Source: Solenopsis invicta (Eukaryota; Arthropoda; Insecta; Hymenoptera; Formicidae). From it: DNA of 64,000 bases. The stretch spans positions 27,907,346 to 27,971,345 of the forward strand of contig NC_052667.1 of NCBI RefSeq assembly GCF_016802725.1, in the 5' to 3' direction. Positions 13,172 to 26,222 of this stretch are shown in pieces. Numbering within the stretch: the stretch's first letter is position 1; the number at the start of each line of letters is the position of its first letter. Under the pieces are notes generated by a model, which saw only the letters and a list, made by a program, of their open reading frames with translations, was not told the origin of the DNA and did no database searches. The translations under genes were made by a program, and so were the position numbers.

Positions 13172-13434
13172 ATTTCTGTTACTCAATGAAATTCCTTGGT
13201 ATATATGTATAGTAAAGCTTATTAGATTATGATATAACTTTTATGTATATATAATTATATATGTTATATATATATGAATTATATATAATTATATCTACAA
13301 TATATGATTATACAATTCTAATACGTATATTTAATAAATATTAAAATATTATTTAATACATATTATTAATATATATATAATCATATATCTATTCGTAGTA
13401 TAATTATATTAAAATTTGCATGTATGTATGTATG

Positions 13435-13472
<38 letters not shown>

Positions 13473-15177
13473 AATTTTAATATAATTGATATATTTACTT
13501 GGTTTTATTAATGCTGTATATTTAAATTTTAATCTGGAAACCAATTAAAAGAATGGATATTATAATCTGCATTTATATTACGAATATCATTACAAAATTA
13601 TTCGTGATGATCAGTGCCTTGATGACAATGGAAGAATAAACAAAATTTTGAGTTTAGTTTTGTTTATCATAAATTTTTTAATGAAAATATTTAGTGACAA
13701 TGTGTATTAAAGTAAACAAATTACATTATTAGTTGACCGTTATAAATTTACTTGTAAAATACATTTTTTTCGTTATTCGTATCAAAAAATTTATATGAAT
13801 TTTTTTTAATAAAATAGAAATATGATATTTATATATAGAAAAAAAATTATTAGCATATAATACAGTTTAATACAAGAAAAAAAATATTTTTTATGATTAT
13901 TTGAATTTTAACTCCATGACAAAATGTAATTGGCTTATCAAAGTAACATCTGGTATAAAATAAATAATATATATTAATTTCTTATATGAAAATAGATAAC
14001 ATAGTAGGTAATAATGAAATCACAAATGAAAATTTATTATTTATAATTGTTTTTAGAATTTGTATACATATATGTCTCTCTAGCTATTTATCTTGAAAAA
14101 ATTAGAAAATTCTTGAAAAGACAGAAAGAGTGCATATTAATTGGGCCAAATAGTTGATGTTGAAATATTCCTAATATTTTATATATTATATGTGCCGAAA
14201 AATTTATTACGTGTATACATATATAATCATATTATATTATCACTCCCTTATATATATATCTATAAACAGGATAAAAGGTACATAAAATATTATAAGGTGC
14301 ATTCTCTCATATAATTCTCAGAATGGAAATAAAATATCCTGCTTAACTATATTTTCTGTGTCTCAATCATTGCATTATTGTTAAAAATAGTGGATCTACC
14401 CAATCATTAAAAACTGTATATATAATTATTGCTATCAATTTGATGATAAATATAAGGTTGATATGTACATATTATAAAGATTATTCTGGATTGTTATATA
14501 AGAATAATCACATTATTATTTATAAGAAAATCAAAATTATTGCACTTTACTAATCTCCATGTAAAAGGTATAGTTGTAAACTTACTTTTTTAAAGTAATT
14601 ACATAACACTGTTATATTTATTCGTTAATATAATACAAAGTTATAATATTAAAATGTATTAAGTATACTTAAGACATTTTATGCTTTGTACTGCCAGATT
14701 TGAAATGATAAGATAGATCTACCTGTTCACTTTTTTTTATAAATGAGATTCTTTAAATATCAATTACTTAGTGCATAAATCTATTCTAAGACTTAATGTA
14801 ATTCTTAATATCCAACTATTGTAAGTGAATGAAAATTATATTAAATTATATATTAAATGTAATCGTTTTCATATTTATCACAAATTATTAAGTATTATGT
14901 GGTAATGAATTTATAAATACAATTATAAATGTAAATGCTCTGTAAGATAGAGTTAAAGCAGTATTTTGCAATTTTTCCTTTCACTTGTAACTACGCTACA
15001 ACTTAATGTGATTAAGAAATGTTTTAAGAATGTACATTATTTGTGCTGCAGTTTTCCTAAATTGCATCAGCTCGTTAATATTAATAATTAGAATACATTT
15101 CTAAACAGGTAACTTCTTAAACAAGTTACGAAGCATTCTGCATTCTTGCATATATATCGAGTATACAAATACAGATA
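13172..15177. other. Convergent intergenic/3' UTR region between NSD and TMEM63
   Basis: This is about 2 kb of very AT-rich DNA between the stop codons of two convergent genes. It should hold both 3' untranslated regions. TA-rich microsatellite tracts lie at about 13240-13300, 13370-13390 and 13437-13470. No other gene is visible. Confidence 0.6.
13437..13470. repeat. (TA)n microsatellite
   Basis: Alternating TA with a short ATGT prefix lies in the AT-rich region downstream of NSD. Confidence 0.9.
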
Positions 15178-18100
15178 TTAAACTTTCTGTTCGCTGCCAT
15201 AGTTTTGGTAAAGCTTTGGACTTTCTTGTATAGAGGAAGTAGTGCTTGTCGGACTTGGTAAATTCATTTCTGAATTCGAAGCAGTTGAAATAGTTTCCTC
15301 TGTAGATATCTGATTCTTTCGCAATACTGGTGCCACGAAATTTTGACCCGTCGAAATATCCCTTTTCGGAACCGGAGTCTAATGAAAACAATTAAGAATT
15401 AATATTTTTAATACGATCTACTACGATTCTACTTTGAACGAAGTTTTCAGCCATAACTCCCGTTCAAAATATAATACCTTAGATTTCGATAGTGGCAACG
15501 TAGCGCCCGTTACCAAGCCTAAGATACTCGCACAAAGACCAGTGAGTTGCACCGCAGCTAATGGAGACAGACCAACTCTTACTAGGCCTAAGGCTAAAAG
15601 GGCAGCTTGTGCTAAAACCGGCGCAGCTCCTGCAGCGCCAACTGCCGCTCCAGCTAATTGACCACCACCGATACTCGGTCCATAAGCGAAACATAAATTA
15701 TGTCTGTCCACCTAAACAAAATAAAATTTTCAATATTAAATGTGGTATTATTACAATAATAATTGCAAGTTATCAAAATTATCTAGATGCGTACTAGATG
15801 CTTGATTACAAGATATAGTAGACCGAAAGGGGTGATCAAAGGACACGCCAGACTGTAGACAGTCGTCATAGTAAAAACTAACAGCAACCACCCGTAATGA
15901 GCTCCCAGTGGAAATTCCCACAGTACCGCTTTCCTAACGTGTATCCTTTCCGCTCGACTGCGAGCTATACAGAGTCTGAAAGTATACAGCGCGAGTTCTG
16001 GGAATCTGACCAATTCTAATCCGCTCCCGAGTAAGGCTGCAGTTATGACGTAATTTACAAAAAGGGCGCCCTGAAAATTTTGTATTTCTGTACAAATTTA
16101 TGCTATACGAATGTTAAAGTAGTAAAGAGAAAGTGTGCTCTTGTATTAATTTATAATAAATGCAATATTTTTTTATTGCTTGGATTGCTTGAGAAATCTC
16201 ACCTGATCTGGCAAAAATACGCATTCCCATTGTGCCGTATTGTTTCGCTCATTCACAGTCCAATCTAAGAATGCTGCGGCACTGGTTAATCCTAAACTAG
16301 GTAATATAAGCACCATTAGTAGCAACAGAAGCAACGTCTTTCTCATAACAACGCGATTTAAACTGCTTCTTGTCCAATGTCTCACAAGCGATTCGCTTCT
16401 CGCAACTAATGCAGGCATTAGAGCAGCCACACTGACTAACAAGACAGTAGGCAGGAAAGATGAAACTACTGGACTGAGATTCTTAATCTCACCAGTAATT
16501 GGTAATTTGTTGACAGTTGTCACTATGACCTAAAATTTTTTTAAACAAATAAGTTATAATAACCAGATTATATACTTCATATAAAGATTTAAATAAAATT
16601 AAAAGAAATAATCAAAGATTAAAACATTTACTGCATTGAATTCCTTAAGTGTCTCTTTGCTACATATGTTTTTAAGTGCGTCTTTTTCTATTTATATACT
16701 TTTCATTGTAATGTGCTCTTGCTGAAAGAAATTGACTTACAGCTGGTGTACTAAGGAAAAACAATATGAGTCCCAAAGCGCAATTTATTAATACAGCATT
16801 TAGATACCAACATGGTCTGGGGATGCTTAAATTTTCCCAAAATATATCTGATGGCATTGGTGCATAATCCACAATCCACTTTATATTTGGTGAGGACCTC
16901 AGTTGTTTGCGCATAGTTTTAGCTGCACCGGGTGTTCCTATTAATTATCCATTTTATAAATTTTCTTATTAATTTAAAGAGAAAAGAGAACATTATGCAA
17001 TATAATGAAATACCTAAAGTTACAAAAGCAACTCCAAGAGGTTTACTAAGTACTACATTTCTTTCTTCTTCAACTAATGCCGTTAATCGTATTTCTTCAT
17101 TGGTATAAAATTCTTGAGCATCCACTTGCTGCAAATGGTTCAAATTTTTCATTAAAGATCTTGCACAATATGGTATATAAAATAATCGATTCTATACTCG
17201 TGCAGATGCACACATATTTTATATTTACCTTGTTGCAACAATGCCCGATAACTTGACCACACGGATAGGGATACATTTTCAAAGGTTCTCTCTTTTTGGC
17301 ATAACTTTCACAATATAAACGCGCTTGTTCCGCACAATCTCTTTCTTCGTCTAATTTCGAGAGATGCCTAATATCGTGAGCTAATGTAATATCCTCCACT
17401 GTTAAAGCGGGAAATGCTTCTCTGAAAGAATCATTAATACATAAAAACAATGCGCACATGTCAAAAGATAGATATATAATAGATAAAAATTATTTTTATA
17501 TCAATTTCTTTTAATAATAGCAGTAAATATTTGCCAAAGAAAAACTCGTGATTAGAATTCTTTCTTTACATACTTGAAATATTCAGTAAGATTTTCAACA
17601 GTACATTGTTGTTTTGGTATATCCGTAATTAATAATGTTCTTGCTACAAATTCTCCAGTAGGCCTAGTATCTCGCACCTATATCCATATATAAATTCTCA
17701 TTTGGAATATTATATAAACATAAAACATTAAATTTTGTATATAAAAGAAAAAACATATTTTATAATGCAACAGACTAATTTGACAATACCTGTTTCAAAC
17801 GACGTCTCATAACAAATCCACCGACTGGCAGATAAGATAAGAGCAGTACTGTGTATACCCAAAGCCCAGGGGACGAGGGATCCAAGTTTGACAATGTGGT
17901 ATGACTAAATGTCGCACTGTCTCCTGGTTGCATGGTTCCATGAAAATTTATTGGTAGAGCTATGCACAGTGATACAACGAGCATCATAATGGTCAATATG
18001 ATTAAGCAACGCTCAAACATAATGTATAACAATCCATCAGGTCCTGCACGTTGTAATAATTCTTCGTCGCTGCAATTATAAGAATTATTAAGAATATTTA

Positions 18101-19124
18101 TATAAGCATAATTAAGAATATTAGGAAAAATTATTTAGACTGTACTGTGACACAAGACATAAATGATAAAATGTTTTAAGCACACTGAGAATACTGACGT
18201 TATTTTAAAAGCAGTAACAATCCATGAGAGAAATCCTCTATCTAATTGAGAGAGATGGGAAGTGACAGAAGCTTCTATGCATAAGGGATCAGTGTCTCTG
18301 TTTTCATTAACACCATAGAATAGCTCCATCCATCTGTTATCGGATTTGTGTAACAGTGCAAGACGTCCATAGTTCCATGCTTTTTTACGCAGTAGACCAA
18401 ATAAAATAACTAATAGCTGTCAAGAATAATAATGTTATATTACATATTAAATTTTAACACAACTATGTCAACAGCTTGTAGTTGTATATCATTATCTTTC
18501 CTATGCTAATATGTATCAAATAAAGAATAGGTCAAAGTCTTACCAAGAATCCTATTAAATTTAGTAACAAGTTCTCAGGTATTCCTGCGTAAACATCTGT
18601 GATTATTGTTCTGTTGTTTCTGGGGAATGGAATGCACGTGTCTGCAGATGGACCATCGCGAATTGTAATGCTACAATACAAAAATCAAATATCTGGCATT
18701 GTAATGAAGTTACAATAGAAAGGAATGCAAGCTACAATGATACGCTTCGCCCGTCATTCTTAAAATTACGCGTTCTGACAAATAGTAATACAGTAACAGG
18801 CAGAGATATATTAAGATATGATCTATCCAAAGAATATACGATCGCGCAATAGATATACAACATACTATTCCATTATTTCACACGCATTTAGACTGCCTCA
18901 TCAAGCATTGTCGTTAATTTCGCGCTGCGCTTGTCGACGAGTACGCAAAAAACAGCCGGAATTATGCAAACAATGAACGCGAGATAAAGAAAGACAGTGA
19001 TAGCAGCTGAGCCCGAAGACGCGAATACGAAGTCGCGCGTGATCTTCGCCAAGGGAAAAAAACGGAGAAAGGCGCAATTATGGCGCGGTTTCGCCACTCA
19101 CTTTTCATAGGAGGTATAATCCAT
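15178..19124 (-). CDS. Tmem63: TMEM63 / CSC1-like (OSCA family) mechanosensitive cation channel
   Basis: This is a multi-pass membrane channel of the OSCA/TMEM63 family, whose members conduct cations in response to membrane tension or osmotic stress. I read 12 exons in gene order: 19102-19124, 18544-18670, 18199-18416, 17790-18069, 17574-17677, 17229-17421, 17014-17128, 16741-16937, 16203-16529, 15795-16070, 15478-15711 and 15178-15378. Every phase agrees, giving about 764 residues, a normal family length. Features are an N-terminal membrane segment in exons 2-3 followed by RKKAWNYGR, the RTLLITDIPK RRM-like stretch in exon 5, and the cytosolic DYAPMPSDIFWENL motif in exon 8. Long hydrophobic segments in exons 8-11 and the VDRHNLCFAYGPS signature in exon 11 complete the match. 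The last exon is a Ser/Thr-rich tail. The start is an ATG in a 23-nt exon within a CpG-rich region, the least certain part. Confidence 0.94.
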
Positions 19125-20062
19125 GGTCAACCAGGACGCGTGATCAGTGCGCCGTTAAACGAATGCGAAGGTGCATGTTAGCAAACGCGTGTCAATTTGA
19201 CACATCGCACGTCGTGTGTGCGGTTAGTCACACGAAAGGTACTCCGCAAGAGCGTAACCTAACCTTAACTCAACATCACTTTGACGGGCATACACACACG
19301 CATGCGCCAATGCGCCCACGCACCCCCGTGTATATACATTTGAGTCACGCCAAGCGAAATATAAACGAGCTTTAATTGATCCCACTTATACTTATCGCTT
19401 TATCGTAAGCAATTTTATCTCTAAATGTTGAAAATGTAGTTCAGCCACTTGTACTTTACGATAAGATAAAACAAAGCACGTGAGTGTATATTCCAACTTT
19501 ACAAAAAAAATATACTCCAAATTTTTTATCGGATTTATCGCACTTACAAGAGAAAATAAAGTATATTAAAATGATAAGTTTAAAGTAGGATTATATAAAG
19601 AACTGCAATCAAAAAATATATTTCTTACATTTGTATATATAATATATATATATTGTATTAATAAAGTATAGTGTATATAATATGATTATATTATATATAA
19701 CGTATGATTTACGATAAGTATTATATATATATAGAAAAAAATATTTAACAATATACAGCTTGCTTTTTGCTTGTAAATCTGAAATATCTCGTTTTATATA
19801 ATTTTTTTAGAGAAATTAAATACTCTTCGTATAATTAGATATATAAATAAATTATAACGTAACATAATTTTTTTCCTTGATAATATCGTACATATGAATA
19901 ATATTAGGCATTATATATAAAAAAAATAAATATTTTCTACATGATCTCATAAACTATTGGGCAAAAAAATATTTTGTATAAATGTTTTGCATTGTAATGA
20001 TCATGTATAAGTCTTAAATTTTATATGTAATTTAGACGAGCTGTACTTTCCACTCGTCCATT
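19125..20062. other. Intergenic: TMEM63 promoter and MCPH1 3' flank
   Basis: Bases 19125-19330 are CpG-rich and probably hold the TMEM63 promoter and 5' UTR. From about 19380 to 20062 the DNA is AT-rich with TA-repeat stretches (about 19640-19740) and is likely MCPH1 3' UTR. No gene is supported here. Confidence 0.55.
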
Positions 20063-23000
20063 TCAATTCCGTTGATAAAGCTTCGTCAATTGTAGTTCAC
20101 CCGTTGTAATGGAATCTATAACCCAGGTTTCCTTTAGGCCATTCGCGCCGATAATAATCTTTGCGAGCTTCATATTCTCGGTAATGTGTCCGCCCGCTGT
20201 CTTTATAAGTTCCTTAAGCGTAGCGCACGGCATTGTAGTTTGGTGTTCAACATGTATGAATCCACATGTGGTAAACAATTCTGGGATATAAGAAAATCCA
20301 AATAATTGCCTATCCTTCCGATTTTCCTACAAAGACATTTCTGTTATGTACAATATGCGAGCATGTGTGTGGATTTACATCACATTCTAAATCTATTGAG
20401 TTTACATTTCCTTACCTGCACGGCTTTAGAGAAATGTTTCATCTCAAATGCCTCTGGATCCAACCATTTGTTGTTCTCCAAAGATTTTAGAATCCATTCT
20501 AAAGGTACAAGCCAACAACCCCTTATTATTCCGCGCAAAAGATTCACCGTGCGTACGCCCGAACTCACAACGTGAGTCGTTCGCTTTGACACATTCAATT
20601 CCATTTCTGCCTTTCCAAGAGATTTAACAATACTCTTTACTAAGCTTTCATCCCTACACACAAAATATTAAATATTACATAAAGAATTTTACATAAAATA
20701 ATATCAAAAATTATTTCAATTTTTAAACGATAAAAAAACACTAAAAGAAGCTATGATTATTATTACCCTTTTGATAAACCAGTTGTTACAATGACAATTT
20801 TTTGGGACTTGTATTTATTCCATTGAGTAGATATTGTGCGACATTCTACAAAATCATCAAAAGAATCTCTGCTTTGTGCTGGATGATCTTCCTCATTCTG
20901 TTTATTCTCTTGTAACATATTCAACACGTTTTCGTCTGCAAATTTCTTGATGACGATTTTTTTGCTGATAACCTTTTTCGGTTTTCGCGTCTTCTTATTC
21001 TTCTCCTTTTTCTTATTTTCAAATATAAAAATATCGCTATCTGAACTATCTGAACTCATTTGTTTGCTTGCGGTATCGCACTTGATACTACTCGTATTAG
21101 CCTTGGGATGCATTAACTTTCTTTTCGGAAGCTTCTTCTTCAACCTTTTGTTTCGTTTTACAAACGATTCCTCAGGTGTTATCTTTTTGTCCTCTATCGG
21201 AGTAAGCGAACACAATTGAGAAGTTTCATTAAGTGGCAATAATTTTCTTCTGCCCTTTCTCACTAAAACTTGTTCTATGTTTTGTACAGCTATATTCTTC
21301 CCATCTGTTTCAGATTTTGTTCTATTGATCTTATCTTCCATGACCGTCAATTGATTTTGAGTAACAAAAGGATTACAACTAGATGTATCTTCCAAAGTAA
21401 CTGTATCAGCTATTGTTTCTTGAGTTCCAGTTCCTTTATTCAACCCATGTGTTTCATTTGAAACTTTGGAATGCCTAATAACATAAAAAAGTATTAACTC
21501 ATTTAATAATCAATGCAACATAAATGTACACGGTTCAAATTATAATATGCTTTAACACGAGTCGTGTGTACATTCATATACTTACAAAGCAATTGCCCTA
21601 GTTTTATCGTTGTTCTCTTCATTATCTATTGAATTTAAATTGCTGCTACATGTTGCCGCATCATCCAAATGTTGTGTTTTAGATTTTAATTGTGATCTAA
21701 ACAAAATCGAACGACTTATCGGATACGGAGTTGCTTCGACGTAACCGCAGCTATCTCCACTGTTACTCGACCGCCTTTTATCTTCATCTCTTATTTTAGA
21801 AACTCTCGATTTATCGTTATAAGAAATCTGATTTCTCACAGAGATATTTCTTAATCTATCAATTAAACTCATGTTTTCTAAAGAGTCTACGTCAATCGTT
21901 TCTTTATTTTCTGTTGTGGATGTATATTCCATGTCCATACATGAATGATTTCCATCCTTATTACTTCTTTCTTGCCATGTTTTGTGCATAGAATCTACCG
22001 ATGTATTTACTTGCAGTGATGTTCGAACGGTATTTACGCTTTCGCGTTCATTTGAAATATTTAATTTTTTATTACTAATTGCTTCAAAATCTTGATTGGC
22101 ATCATGTATTCTGTGATTGCTTGGTTTCCAAATGTTCCTTGTTTTGTTAGCTTCAGTCATTCCATCTAATGATGTATTTACATTTAAAGATGACCGAATC
22201 GTATCATTGCTATCAGATAAAGATACCATATGGCATCTGTCATTTTGATATTTAGCTTTACTGTCGCTCTTGCGCAGCTGCGGTACATCATGTGTCTTTG
22301 TAACAACTGCTACTTGTTCAATAGATACCTGCATAGGTACAGCTGTATCCATGTAGACACTTTCCTTGTCTTGATCATTTGCATCGTCTGTGCAGAACAA
22401 ATTAGAATGTATATCATTTTGTACAGTAACTTTATTTTTAGAATGCTCAACATCTTTTAATTTCGACGAAACCGCGTTTCTATTTCGCTCCATACTTTCT
22501 TCTTTGGATTTCATTTTTGTATCGTTTTTGTTACATTTAATCGTATTTGAATTCCTATTTCGTAGAGATGCATGTTTGCTACTCATACAAATACCACCAT
22601 AAATTTCTGTCATCTCCATAGATACTACATTATTCGTTGTACATGTGGCACGAGATGTGTCTACATCATCAATTTCTTTTTCACTCATCGCATCGTCAAT
22701 GAAAGTGGAACAACCAACGGGGATTCCTATATCTGAAGTAGTCTGAGTAGAGTGTATAGTGGAATATGAGTTGTTAAGGTTTTGTGAATGCAACTTGGAT
22801 CGTGCTCTACCTAAGCTTAGTCTTCTGTTACTGCCACTTAATATAGGACTGCCACTTTCATTTAATTGTTTTGGAAGAGAAATTAATGGTTGATTTTTCT
22901 TCAGAATAACATCTTCAATAATCCTACATTTCATTTGCTCTTCCACCTGCCTGTTCCCAACAAACAATCGTTTCTGAGTTAATCTAGATTTATCTATAGT

Positions 23001-23681
23001 ACTCTCAAGATTTCTCTGTCTGTCACTAGTTGTTGGTGTTGTAACAATATTGGAAAATTGACCTTTCCTGCACTGATTGCTTAAAGTATCAATATGTTGT
23101 TCATCTTTCTCAGGTGTTTGCTTTTTAAGATGATAATCAGTCCCATCCAGTAAAACTTTGTTTTCAATATTTGGATTATGTGTACTACTTGCAAGATCAT
23201 TTTCGTTATCTCCCAATACCTTTGTGATTTTTATGGAAAGCTCATTTTCTTTATCAAATAATTGTTTAGTCTTGCATATGATTGCATCTTTTAAACGCTT
23301 GCAACTCGTTTCCAAGAGATGTTCCTTGGTGCTTATATCTTCCAGATTTATCGTAAGACGTTTTAATTGTATTCCTTCTTTGATTTGAACCGACAATTCG
23401 CTATTGTTATCAGCACGCTCGTTCGTGTTACTTTCTGTCTTACTGTCAAAACTAGATCGGCGATTCTTCTCATAGAAACTCTTGCCTCTAGATATTTCTT
23501 TGATAGTTCGTGCCGCTCTTCTTTCGTTATTCTCGATTTTTGTCCTCGTGAGAGATCCATTCCCGGAATCTGTTAGATTCTCCGTATAACTCAAGTTGAC
23601 TCTCAGAGAGCTACGACGTTTGAAACTATCATCTTCATCGGACGAGTCTGACACAAATATCTTTCTTTTATTGGGACTCAT
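20063..23681 (-). CDS. MCPH1: Microcephalin (MCPH1) orthologue with C-terminal tandem BRCT domains
   Basis: Microcephalin acts in chromosome condensation, centrosome function and the DNA-damage response, binding phosphopeptides through BRCT domains. I read four exons in gene order: 21586-23681, 20767-21474, 20416-20653 and 20063-20326. Phases agree and predict 1101 residues. Exons 1-2 encode a long hydrophilic, Ser/Asn/Lys-rich and probably disordered region. It starts with a casein-kinase-like acidic SDSSDEDD run and carries Lys/Arg-rich nuclear-localisation-like runs near 20970-21150. Exons 3-4 encode two C-terminal BRCT domains (about residues 935-1101). The first contains RTVNLLRGIIRGCWLVPLEW, including the Gly-containing and Trp-containing BRCT motifs, and closely matches microcephalin. 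The start ATG lies 8 bases after an AG site at about 23690, so a 5' UTR intron is likely. No N-terminal BRCT is visible. Confidence 0.88.
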
Positions 23682-24348
23682 CGTTGACCCTGTCTATCGC
23701 TAAATAAATAATTTATACTATTATATTTATATTTGAATTTATTTATATTGTCATACATAATTGTTACATACTTATTGTACATTAGTAATCCCGGTGCACG
23801 TTAAAAGATAGATTACGTTGTTCAAACGTTTTAGAAGTATTTTCATATGATGTTATTATTGAGTTTTCTCTTGTGAACAATAAACATTGACCAAACACAA
23901 TCACTCTTGTCATTATTATTTAAAATAAATTAATAGAAATCGTCAAAAATAAATATTACTCCGTTTTGATTTCGTAGAAGATGGCGGCTATACTAGTGAC
24001 GCAACCGACACGCTTGTGCACGCACCAGCATGCACGCTTGGAGTCTTAGGAGTCCTTTTTTATTATAATTGAAGAAAAAAAATGGGCAGAGCCATCTGGC
24101 GTTCTTGAAGGTTACTTCTAGTGGCCATGCCCACGTGGTTCCATCTATGATCGCAACGTGACGCCAATTAATACGTACCGATCCCGCTGCGTGCGTTGCG
24201 AGCGTTTTGAAACGTCAGTCATGAACAGGTTGCGTCAGGTGCGATCGACGTTCGCACTTCGCACCAGTTCATACACGGCAGAACTGGGCAGGACATTGAC
24301 AGGCGAACTGAGGCGAACCTGCGAGCCGTCGAAGAGTGCGCGACAAAC
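23682..24348. promoter_or_regulatory. Divergent promoter interval, MCPH1 / GNPNAT1
   Basis: These 667 bases separate two divergent start codons. The left half is AT-rich and probably contains an MCPH1 5' UTR intron. Bases 23980-24340 are CpG-rich with a CACGTGG E-box-like site at about 24132. The layout suggests a shared bidirectional promoter, but no core element could be assigned firmly. Confidence 0.5.
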
Positions 24349-25560
24349 ATGAACAGAACGCAGGTATAGTATCCATACGTTAACGGTTTTTCCTTGCAGA
24401 ATTGACACCCGGCATGTAATAATAGCCTTCACCGGTTCAACAATTAAAAAGCTGTGTATTTAAGAAAAAAGAATGTAACCGCGTTATTAAATCGCTGATA
24501 TGAACTAATGACGAAGAGACGCACTGTGCTTCACTGTGCTGTCAATCCACAAAATTATACTAAGCTGAATTGAATATTATAAAAAAAATAGGAAATGTAA
24601 CATATCGCTTACTCTAATTTCTTTGCACAGGAAAAGGCTGTCAAAGAGGACGAGAGTAATCTCTTCAATCCCGCTATACTGGACAGATTGCCGATATCGC
24701 ATGTTGCTGGGTTACTCATAAGACCGCTGAAAAATACAGATTATGACAAAGGTAATCGAATATGTCACTTGTCGTATTTTATTTAAATATTTGCCATTTG
24801 TCAAACTTTTACAAATATATTTTTATGTAACATAATATTCAATTCTTTCTTGTGAATAATTCTATTATTTATTATAGGTTTCTTAGTCCTGCTGTCACAA
24901 TTAACAGATGTTGGAAATGTCACCAAAGAACAATTCTTAAGTAAGTTTTTGCAGACTGAAATTAAATCTTGTCAAACGATGAAGTTAAACTATTTAATTT
25001 CTGTCTCCTGTATTTAGATAGATTCTATAGTATGAAGACTGCTGGTGGTTACTATGTCATCGTTATCGAGGATATAAATTCTGGAAAAGTGATAGCATGT
25101 GCGTCATTAGTCGTGGAGCAAAAGTTTATTCATAATTGTAGTTTGGTACGTAATTTTGTGGTTGCGTTTCAAAATTCACTTCTAGTACTGAAAATCTATA
25201 GTACACATAATGTGAACTATAGATTTTCAGTACTGGCAGTGAATATCAGAACACAGCCTATGTATCTTATAAATAGATATAGAATATATATCTCATATAC
25301 GCATATGTCTGTTATAGCGAGGACGCCTGGAAGACGTAGTGGTCAACAACAATTACAGAGGCAAATCGTTGGGAAAATTAGTAGTGACAATCGTAGTGCA
25401 ATTAGCGCGCTACTTTCACTGTTACAAATTATCCTTGGACTGTGTTGATCGTCTGGTGCCATTCTATGAGAACATAGGCTTCAAGCGGGAGACTAACAAT
25501 GCCAATTATCTCAATATGCGCTTCCACTGTGAGAACACCACCGAACAGTCTCATTTATAG
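24349..25560 (+). CDS. Gnpnat1: Glucosamine 6-phosphate N-acetyltransferase
   Basis: This enzyme acetylates glucosamine-6-phosphate with acetyl-CoA to give N-acetylglucosamine-6-phosphate, a step of the hexosamine pathway to UDP-GlcNAc (chitin, N-glycans). Five exons are 24349-24363, 24631-24751, 24878-24940, 25018-25145 and 25318-25560. Phases agree and give 189 residues, close to the family's usual 184. The GNAT fold is visible: the N-terminal substrate region (LFNPAILDRLP), then GGYYVIVIED and the strand before IHNC. The acetyl-CoA loop NYRGKSLGKLV (R-G-x-x-L-G) and a C-terminal Tyr-containing segment (VPFYENIGFKRE) follow. Exon 1 carries only five residues, so the start depends on one donor site. 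Intron 4 carries a perfect hairpin. Confidence 0.95.
25184..25234. repeat. Perfect inverted repeat (19-bp stem, 13-nt loop) in GNPNAT1 intron 4
   Basis: Bases 25184-25202 are exactly complementary to 25216-25234, with 25203-25215 as the loop. The stem sits 39 bases after the splice donor of intron 4. It is too short for a typical miRNA precursor. Confidence 0.9.
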
Positions 25561-26222
25561 TAACAGGCTTATCGCGGCCTTATCTATCGGTAATGGTAAT
25601 CCAGTCCATGGTACTGCGTACGTATCAACTGGAAAATTGAAACATTGCATTATATCTCAAAGTTATATTTAAAGAACATATGAATACATATCCAAAATTG
25701 GACGCAAATGTTTCTTTATTAAACAAAACATTATAATTTGTATATTCTCTCTATAAAGAAAATCTCATTATTGAAGAATTTAAAAAAAAATTAATATACT
25801 TTTATTTATAAGAAAAATTTATGTTACTAACAATTGTGCGAACTAAAATTATTTTATATTTGTTTTTTTTTTCATATATTAACATAGTATTACATAACTA
25901 ATGTGTTTGTGTGTACGCGCGTGTTCCAATCTTGAAAAATGGATTCTATACGCATATAAAATACACTGTCGCATTACATTATAGACTGTATAGGTTGTAA
26001 AGAAAATAACTGTTAAATAAAATAATTAACTTTTACTTAACATATATGTATATTTTTTCATGCATATAATGTTAATAAATAATGTTGTAGAAAATGTTTT
26101 TGAATGAACTTCTTTGTTACATCAGATAAGATTTACAGAAAATACTTTCATATTACTTGCAATATTTAATTTGCATAATGTACAACAAAATCATTAACAT
26201 ACGGCGCGTTTACTTGATTCAC
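25561..26222. other. Convergent intergenic region GNPNAT1 / SCYL1
   Basis: This 0.66-kb AT-rich interval holds the 3' flanks of two convergent genes. A reverse-strand AATAAA-type signal lies near 25712, suitable for SCYL1. No further gene is seen. Confidence 0.55.

Noticed and set aside
20947..23576. Plus-strand frames opposite MCPH1
   Set aside because: Antisense shadows with Leu/Phe/Ser-rich composition expected from reverse-reading a Lys/Glu/Asn-rich exon.
25184..25234. microRNA precursor
   Set aside because: The 19-bp stem with a 13-nt loop is shorter than the usual precursor of about 60-80 nt.
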